From NCBI RefSeq assembly GCF_000245335.1, contig NZ_JH600305.1, forward strand, positions 248,001 through 312,000: a DNA stretch of 64,000 bases, in the 5' to 3' direction. This document shows positions 58,703 through 64,000 of this stretch, in pieces. Under the pieces are notes generated by a model. That model saw only the letters and a program-made list of their open reading frames with translations. It searched no databases and was not told the DNA's origin. The DNA comes from Bacillus mojavensis RO-H-1 = KCTC 3706 (GTDB lineage Bacteria; Bacillota; Bacilli; Bacillales; Bacillaceae). The first letter of the stretch is position 1; every line of letters starts with the position of its first letter. The position numbers were made by a program, and so were the translations under genes.

Positions 58703-60292
58703 TTACGCCTTTTTATTGGCTTTGAGCTGTTCTTCACGTTTTCTTAATTCCACTCGTCTGATTTTGGCAGAAGCCGTTTTCGGCAGGCTTTCCACAAATT
58801 CAATCTCTCTTGGATATTTGTATGGAGCAGTAATGGTCTTCACATGGTTTTGCAGAACTTTGACAAGCTCATCACTGCGTTTTCCGTGATCTTGGAGGAC
58901 AACGTATGCTTTAACGATGGAGCCCCTGATTTCATCCGGGCTTGCGACAACAGCGCATTCTTTGACTTCAGGGTGCTTCACGAGCGCGTCTTCCACTTCG
59001 AATGGCCCGATCGTGTAGCCAGAGCTGATAATGATATCGTCATTTCGGCTTTCAAACCAGAAGTAACCATCCTCATCTTTTCTTGCTCTGTCTCCTGTTA
59101 GGAAATAATCACCGCGAATTTGTGTTTTCATTCTTTCCGGATCTTTAAAATATTCTTTAAAGAGCGCCGGGGTGCTGAGGTGAACGGCGATATCGCCAAC
59201 CTCACCCGTTTTGCAGATTTCACCGTCTTCATTGATGATCTCCACCTGATTTCCCGGTGTCGGTTTTCCCATGCTTCCCGGTTTAATATCCATATCCTTT
59301 AAGACACCGACTAAAAGCGTGCTTTCTGTTTGGCCGTATCCGTCCCGCACCTTAATGCCGAAGTGCTTTTGAAACACATCAATGACTTCACGGTTGAGCG
59401 GCTCGCCTGCGGAAACGGCACTGTGCAGGGCAGAAAGATCATAGCGGTCCAAGCCTTCAACCTTCGCCATTAAGCGGTATTCCGTCGGCGTACAGCAGAA
59501 GACATTGATTTTGTAGCGGTTTAAAAGTTCTAAATATTTTTCGGCTTTGAATCTGCCTTGATACACAAAACCTGTTGCTCCGCTTCCGAGTACCGCCAAC
59601 AACGGACTCCACACCCATTTTTGCCAGCCTGGCGCAGCAGTCGCCCATACGGTATCTTGTTCAGAAATATCAAGCCAAGCGCCGGCTGATGTTTTTAAAT
59701 GAGCAAATGCCCATCCATGTGTATGTACAACACCTTTCGGCTGTCCCGTTGTTCCGGAAGTATAAGACAAGAATGCCATATCTTCTCTTGTTGTATCAGC
59801 AGTTTGAAAACAGCTTCCATCCGCATCAATCGTTAATAGATTTTTCCATCCGGCATCATTTTCGCCAATAGACAGCTTAATCAGGCGGTCTGCAGTACTG
59901 ACATCACGAAAAGCGCCAATAAATTCTGAATACACGATTGCACCTTTTACCTCAGCGTGTTCAATCCGATACTCAAGATCTTTCGCGCGAAGCATTTCTG
60001 AACAAGGAATCACGACCATCCCCGATTTCAGGATAGCCAGATAAACGGCATAGGCTTCGAGTACACGCGGCACCATTACAATCAGCTTGTCTCCTTTTTT
60101 AAATCCAAGATCCGCCAGAGCCGCACCGATTTTATTTGTTTCTTCCATAAGCTTTTCATACGACCATGCGTTTTGTTTGCCTGATTCATCCTCCCATAAT
60201 AGGGCGGTTTTTTGTCCAGTTGCACTGAACTTTTCGATTTCATTAACTAAATTGTATTCCATTGGGGCAATTAAATCTTCTCGTTTCAACAC
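58703..60292 (-). CDS. ytcI: Acyl-CoA synthetase-like ligase YtcI
   Basis: A 529-residue ANL-superfamily adenylating enzyme related to acetyl-CoA and medium-chain acyl-CoA synthetases. The AMP-binding motif is LSYTSGTTGQPKGVVHTHGW (~175-194), then DGYGQTES (~322), TGDRARKDEDGYFWF (~401), and the C-terminal catalytic Lys in PKTASAKIRRVEL (~510). The natural acid is unknown. I chose the GTG at 60292, 6 nt after GAGGAG; 14 further codons upstream are open but have no site. Confidence 0.9.
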   Translation of the reverse strand: MLKREDLIAPMEYNLVNEIEKFSATGQKTALLWEDESGKQNAWSYEKLMEETNKIGAALADLGFKKGDKLIVMVPRVLEAYAVYLAILKSGMVVIPCSEMLRAKDLEYRIEHAEVKGAIVYSEFIGAFRDVSTADRLIKLSIGENDAGWKNLLTIDADGSCFQTADTTREDMAFLSYTSGTTGQPKGVVHTHGWAFAHLKTSAGAWLDISEQDTVWATAAPGWQKWVWSPLLAVLGSGATGFVYQGRFKAEKYLELLNRYKINVFCCTPTEYRLMAKVEGLDRYDLSALHSAVSAGEPLNREVIDVFQKHFGIKVRDGYGQTESTLLVGVLKDMDIKPGSMGKPTPGNQVEIINEDGEICKTGEVGDIAVHLSTPALFKEYFKDPERMKTQIRGDYFLTGDRARKDEDGYFWFESRNDDIIISSGYTIGPFEVEDALVKHPEVKECAVVASPDEIRGSIVKAYVVLQDHGKRSDELVKVLQNHVKTITAPYKYPREIEFVESLPKTASAKIRRVELRKREEQLKANKKA

Positions 60293-60412
60293 GAACAACT
60301 CCTCACTTTCTCCACCCATTATACATAAATACATGCCGTTTCCGTAAGGATATGCCTAAAAACAAGCTCTATAAACATAGGTTTTTATAGGCCGCTGGTC
60401 CTTTTTTATAAA

Positions 60413-60452
60413 AAAACGAAAAAGAGTGGGGAAAAGCCCCACTCTTAAGCCA
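60413..60452 (-). terminator. Terminator after sspA
   Basis: Stem AAGAGTGGGG / CCCCACTCTT with a five-base loop, then TTTCGTTTTTTT on the minus strand. Confidence 0.9.
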
Positions 60453-60469
60453 TTATGTGAAATTGTCAA

Positions 60470-60685
60470 TTAGAATTGTCCTCCGCCCATGTTTTGTTGA
60501 GCAAAAGATACAAGACGTTTTGTGATCTCTCCTCCAACAGAACCGTTAGCGCGAGAAGTTGTTTCTGCTCCAAGGTTTACACCGAATTCAGAAGCGATTT
60601 CTAATTTCATTTGGTCGATGGCTTGAGCAGCTCCTGGTACTAGGAGTTGGTTACTGCTGTTACCGTTTTGACTGTTTTGTGCCAT
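60470..60685 (-). CDS. sspA: Small acid-soluble spore protein, alpha/beta type (SspA)
   Basis: A 71-residue SASP that coats spore DNA and switches it toward A form for UV and heat resistance. It has the conserved [14 protein letters not shown] block with the GPR protease cleavage site (Glu-Ile-Ala-Ser) and [18 protein letters not shown]. The N-terminal arm ([17 protein letters not shown]) differs from 168 SspA as I recall it. The ATG at 60685 follows AAGGAGG. A SigG-type promoter lies just upstream. Confidence 0.96.
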   Translation of the reverse strand: MAQNSQNGNSSNQLLVPGAAQAIDQMKLEIASEFGVNLGAETTSRANGSVGGEITKRLVSFAQQNMGGGQF

Positions 60686-60707
60686 GTGTCTCACCTCCTT
60701 GTGAGTA

Positions 60708-60738
60708 TAGAATGTGTCAAAACACATGGCTTCATACA
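60708..60738 (-). promoter_or_regulatory. Sigma-G-type promoter of sspA
   Basis: Minus-strand -35 TGTATG (60733-60738), 18-nt spacer, -10 CATTCTA (60708-60714), close to the SigG consensus TGAATA / CATACTA. It fits forespore expression. Confidence 0.65.
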
Positions 60739-60777
60739 GAAAATCTTTGGTAATTGTATACAGGAGCCGGCTCTTAG

Positions 60778-61983
60778 TTAAAAGAGTTCTGCGAATTTAT
60801 CGTTTGCTTCTTGTTCGCTATATAATGTCATCGTTTCAATGTGATCAACCGCCTCTTGAATCAACGGTTCAAAATCCACAAAGCTCTCAAAGTGTTCGAT
60901 TTTTTCTTTTTTCGGGCGTGTTTTCGGGCTTGGCGGCGTAAAGATCGTGCAGCAATCTTCAAATGGCTGGATGCTTGTTTCGTATGTGCCGATTTCCCGT
61001 GATTTCTCGATGATTTCTGTTTTATCCATGGCGATTAACGGACGCAGAATCGGTGTAGACGTTACCGCATTAATCGCGTACATGCTTTCAAGCGTCTGGC
61101 TCGCTACCTGCCCGAGGCTTTCCCCCGTAATAATCGCGAGCCCGTTTCTTTTTTCTCTGATTCTGTCGGCAATTTGAAGCATTAAGCGGCGGGTTGCCGT
61201 CATCGTATAGTTTTCAGGAATTTGTTTTTGGATCAGCTCTTGCGTCTTTGTAAACGGGACGATATGAAGCGTCATGCTTCCCCCGAAGCGAGACAGACAC
61301 TTCGCTAAGTCCATCACTTTTTGTTTCGCACGTTCGCTTGTGTATGGCGGGCTGAAGAAATGGACAGCTTCTACTGACAGTCCTCTTTTCATTGCGTAAA
61401 AACCGGCTACCGGGCTGTCAAAGCCGCCGGAAAGCATCAGCATAGCTTTCCCCGCCGAACCGACCGGAAGACCGCCGGCGCCTTTTTCATTGCGAATCGT
61501 CAAAAAAGTTGCTTCCTCCCTGATTTCAATTCTGAGCGGAATGTCTGGATTGCGGACATCAACTGTCAGCCCTTCTGTATTTCGCAAAATATGGCCGCCG
61601 ATTTCAGCGTTCATTTCATTTGTATCTAATTCAAACTGTTTATGCGCTCTCTTTGTCGCGACTTTAAATGTATCTCCAGGCTGATATTGATCCTTGATCG
61701 CCTGCAGGGCAGTTGTCTTAATATCATCAAGACGGCTCTCACACTTAATAGCCAGGCTGAAGCTTTGAATGCCAAACACTTGTTTCAAGTGAGGAAAAAG
61801 AGCCTCAGGGTCCACTCCATTTAATGTAATTGTCATACGATCCCGATTAGAAAAGTATTTTAATGTTGGATAGTCTTTCAGGACAAGCCTGACGTTTTGC
61901 TTTAAGCGTTCAATAAAGCTTTTTCTGTTTTTTCCTTTGGTTGATATCTCCCCAAAACGAATTAATATATGATCGTAATTCAT
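60778..61983 (-). CDS. thiI: tRNA 4-thiouridine synthase ThiI
   Basis: A 401-residue sulfurtransferase making 4-thiouridine at tRNA position 8. An N-terminal ferredoxin-like and THUMP domain (~1-165) binds tRNA; the PP-loop [11 protein letters not shown] (~185) activates the uridine by adenylation. The E. coli C-terminal rhodanese domain is absent, so sulfur must come directly from the dedicated desulfurase NifZ; the conserved Cys lies in [10 protein letters not shown] (~344). The ATG lies three bases after the expected nifZ stop. Confidence 0.96.
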   Translation of the reverse strand: MNYDHILIRFGEISTKGKNRKSFIERLKQNVRLVLKDYPTLKYFSNRDRMTITLNGVDPEALFPHLKQVFGIQSFSLAIKCESRLDDIKTTALQAIKDQYQPGDTFKVATKRAHKQFELDTNEMNAEIGGHILRNTEGLTVDVRNPDIPLRIEIREEATFLTIRNEKGAGGLPVGSAGKAMLMLSGGFDSPVAGFYAMKRGLSVEAVHFFSPPYTSERAKQKVMDLAKCLSRFGGSMTLHIVPFTKTQELIQKQIPENYTMTATRRLMLQIADRIREKRNGLAIITGESLGQVASQTLESMYAINAVTSTPILRPLIAMDKTEIIEKSREIGTYETSIQPFEDCCTIFTPPSPKTRPKKEKIEHFESFVDFEPLIQEAVDHIETMTLYSEQEANDKFAELF

Positions 61984-61986
61984 GTT

Positions 61987-63132
61987 CTACCTCATCATTT
62001 TTTTTTAGTTTTTTGATGCCAGGCACAAGCGCGTTCATAAATGGCTCTGTCACATCGCTTGTCTGGCTGTAGTTTAAGCTGATTCTGATGCTGCTTCCGG
62101 CGATCTGCTCTCCCTTGCCCATCTGTAACAGGACTTTGCTCGGTTTATGTCCTTTGCCGAGCAGGCTGATGTCGTTGAAACGAATATATCCTTTTCCTCC
62201 AGCATGTGCAAAAGCACCTCCGCTTTTATGCCCGGCACAGAAAAATTAATGATATGCGGGGCGCTATTGCTTTGAGGAGTATTTAAGACAACACCGTCTG
62301 AATCACTCAGCTTTTTCATAAACAATTCCTTTGCGGCCACCATTCTTTCAAGGTGATGATGATAATCATCAGACGCAAGATTGATGGCTTTGGCCAGTGA
62401 AACAGCACCTGCTGTATGCTCGGTTCCTGCACGTATGCCTTTTTGCTGAGTGCCGCCTGTTATCAGCGGGATAAGTCGCGTTCCTTCCTTTACAAAAAGT
62501 GCACCTGTCCCCTTCAGTCCGTGGAATTTATGGCCGGATATTGAACAAAGATCAATGCCGGCATTCTCGATCGCCAAGGGAACTTTAAAGATGCCTTGCA
62601 CATAATCAACGTGAAACAGAATGTTCGGATACTGCTTCAGTACTTCCCCGGCCTCTTCAATGGGCTGCACGGAGCCAACTTCATTGTTTACATGCATCAT
62701 GCTGACAAGCACGGTATCCGGCCGAATCGCATCTTTCAGCTCCTTAATCGAAACAAATCCATCTTCATTTACTGAAAGATAAGTTACTTCAAACCCGAAT
62801 AGCTCTGTCAGCTGCTCCAAAGATTCAGTAACGGACGGATGTTCAATAGAAGTGGCAATGATATGTTTGCCTGTTTTTATCTTTGACAAAGCGGCTCCTT
62901 TTAAAGCCACATTATTAGCTTCTGTAGCACCTGACGTAAATACAATATCATAATTCTTTAGGCCCAAGGCTCTTTTTATTTGATTTTTGGCTGCCTGAAG
63001 CAGCTGTTCTGTTTCGGCTCCATACCGGTGCAAAGATGAAGGATTGCCAAAATATCGGCTGCTAGTCTGTTCATAAACGTTCAAGACTTCATGATAAGGT
63101 TTGGTCGTTGAACTATTATCTAAATATATCAT
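61987..63132 (-). pseudogene. nifZ: Cysteine desulfurase NifZ (IscS-like), two frameshifts in this sequence
   Basis: NifZ is a PLP cysteine desulfurase dedicated to ThiI. The N-terminal block [18 protein letters not shown]-lysine motif [12 protein letters not shown] (~200) and active-site loop [15 protein letters not shown] (~325) are in one frame. The next part ([20 protein letters not shown]) is in a second. One C is missing near 62131-62132 (plus-strand GG). An A is extra in the nine-base run at 61997-62005 (expected eight), which pushes the end past its proper TAG at 61987-61989 into thiI. The two indels cancel: 1146 nt encode 381 residues, the normal length. AAAGGAG lies before the ATG. 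Confidence 0.9.
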
Positions 63133-63220
63133 CTTTTTTTACTCCTTTATGAAAGCGGTACAAGGTATGATATTTATGTTACCATAACAAAATTTAATAG
63201 AAAATTACAAAAAGCTAGTA

Positions 63221-63248
63221 TTGACTTCTAAATTTTTTACCATATAAT
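63221..63248 (+). promoter_or_regulatory. Promoter of braB
   Basis: Plus-strand -35 TTGACT (63221-63226), 16-nt spacer and perfect -10 TATAAT (63243-63248). Transcription would start near 63255, giving a ~70-nt leader. Confidence 0.75.
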
Positions 63249-63268
63249 AAGATTTGTTCGTTTCGTCA

Positions 63269-63298
63269 TATTATCTGACAATTAATTGACAGAATATT
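63269..63298 (+). promoter_or_regulatory. Two adjoining CodY-box-like motifs in the braB leader
   Basis: TATTATCTGACAATT (63269-63283) and AATTGACAGAATATT (63284-63298) each match the 15-base CodY consensus with three mismatches and directly adjoin. They lie just downstream of the likely start point, where CodY would block the polymerase. A weaker motif with four mismatches lies upstream at 63192-63206. Confidence 0.6.
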
Positions 63299-63324
63299 TT
63301 AACATAATTATTAGGAGGATTTTC

Positions 63325-64000
63325 ATGAAACACTCACTGCCTGTCAAAGATACCATTATTATTGGTTTCATGCTATTTGCGCTATTCTTTGGAGCAGGAA
63401 ATATGATTTATCCGCCGGAACTTGGACAAGCAGCCGGACATAATGTCTGGAAAGCCATCGGCGGATTTTTACTGACCGGGGTAGGCCTGCCTCTTCTCGG
63501 AATTATTGCTATTGCATTAACCGGTAAGGATGCTAAAGGACTTGCTGATAAAGCTCACCCTGCATTCGGTACAGTATTTACCGTTGTACTTTATTTATCA
63601 ATCGGACCATTATTCGCCATCCCAAGAACAGGAACCGTTTCTTATGAAATTGGTGCAGTTCCGTTTCTGACTGGCGTTCCTGAAAGACTGTCTTTATTAA
63701 TTTTTACAATTATCTTTTTCGGCATTACTTACTATTTAGCGCTAAACCCAACCAAAGTCGTGGATCGAATTGGAAAAATTCTCACGCCTATTAAATTTAC
63801 AATTATCTTAGTGATTGTTCTCAAAGCGATTATCACGCCAATGGGCGGTTTGGGCGCAGTTACAGAAGCATATACAGGTACACCGGTATTTAAAGGATTT
63901 TTGGAAGGCTACAAAACAATGGACGCGCTTGCTTCCATCGTATTTGGTGTTGTCGTTGTAAATGCTGTGAAAAGCAGAGGCGTTACACAATCAAAAGCTC
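63325..64000 (+). CDS. braB: Branched-chain amino acid transporter BraB (BrnQ family), cut by window end
   Basis: The first 225 residues of a BrnQ-type sodium-coupled branched-chain amino acid carrier; the frame is open to the last base, with about half of the ~440-residue family length present. The N-terminal signature FMLFALFFGAGNMIYPPELG (~15-34) and IGPLFAIPRTGTVSYEIG (~97-114) are typical. TTAGGAGG precedes the ATG. Expression of braB in B. subtilis responds to CodY and ScoC; the leader shows two CodY-like motifs. Confidence 0.95.
   Translation, partial: MKHSLPVKDTIIIGFMLFALFFGAGNMIYPPELGQAAGHNVWKAIGGFLLTGVGLPLLGIIAIALTGKDAKGLADKAHPAFGTVFTVVLYLSIGPLFAIPRTGTVSYEIGAVPFLTGVPERLSLLIFTIIFFGITYYLALNPTKVVDRIGKILTPIKFTIILVIVLKAIITPMGGLGAVTEAYTGTPVFKGFLEGYKTMDALASIVFGVVVVNAVKSRGVTQSKA

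Noticed and set aside
63145..63165. cre-like sequence just upstream of nifZ
   Set aside because: Two mismatches at key positions including the central CG-flanking pyrimidine, and no metabolic reason for CcpA control of tRNA thiolation.

Overview
The window is a stretch of low-GC Firmicute chromosome that I recognise as the lytS - braB region of a Bacillus subtilis-group species. Gene order (pftB-pftA-lytT-lytS / ysaA / thrS-ytxC-ytxB-dnaI-dnaB-nrdR-speD-gapB / ytbDE / coaE-ytaF-mutM-polA-phoR-phoP-mdh-icd-citZ / pyk-pfkA-accA-accD-ytsJ-dnaE / ytrHI / nrnA / argGH / ackA / tpx / sppA / sspA / thiI-nifZ / braB) and protein sequences match strain 168 as I remember it, with scattered substitutions. 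It is therefore a relative rather than 168 itself; the exact species cannot be fixed by eye. Almost everything is core chromosome, mostly on the minus strand. I see no phage, insertion sequence, CRISPR array, tRNA or rRNA.

Layout. 1-5.4 kb: an uncharacterised lipoprotein gene, the PftAB pyruvate facilitator with its LytST two-component system, and a HAD phosphatase. 5.4-14.3 kb: thrS behind a T-box leader, the ytxC-ytxB-dnaI-dnaB group for helicase loading, nrdR, speD with a long structured leader, and gluconeogenic gapB. 14.4-17.1 kb: the ytcD regulator divergent from the ytbD-ytbE exporter and reductase pair. 17.1-28.7 kb: CoA synthesis, base-excision repair and Pol I, PhoPR, then three TCA-cycle genes (citZ, icd, mdh) under CcpC/CcpA-type operators. 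28.8-40.8 kb: membrane proteins, pfkA-pyk, acetyl-CoA carboxylase accDA, malic enzyme ytsJ and dnaE. 41-46.7 kb: sporulation genes ytrHI, nanoRNase nrnA and several conserved genes of unknown role. 46.8-57 kb: arginine genes argGH, moaB, acetate kinase behind two cre sites, ytxK-tpx, spore protein ytfJ, the sppA-yteJ protease/inhibitor pair and NAD kinase 2. 57-64 kb: ytcJ, ytcI, spore protein sspA, the thiI-nifZ tRNA thiolation pair and the start of braB.

The genes join central carbon flow (glycolysis, pyruvate uptake, acetate overflow, TCA cycle, gluconeogenesis, fatty-acid precursor supply) to its regulators. Replication and repair genes and sporulation genes lie between them.

The most striking property is seven single-base indels in six otherwise intact conserved genes (dnaI, dnaB, ytcD, ytsJ, ytxK, and two in nifZ). 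Nearly all are in short homopolymers. Because dnaB and dnaI are essential, sequencing or assembly error is the simplest explanation. The best candidates for undescribed biology are the speD leader RNA (12990-13122) and the large nested palindrome between ytsJ and accD (35993-36092).
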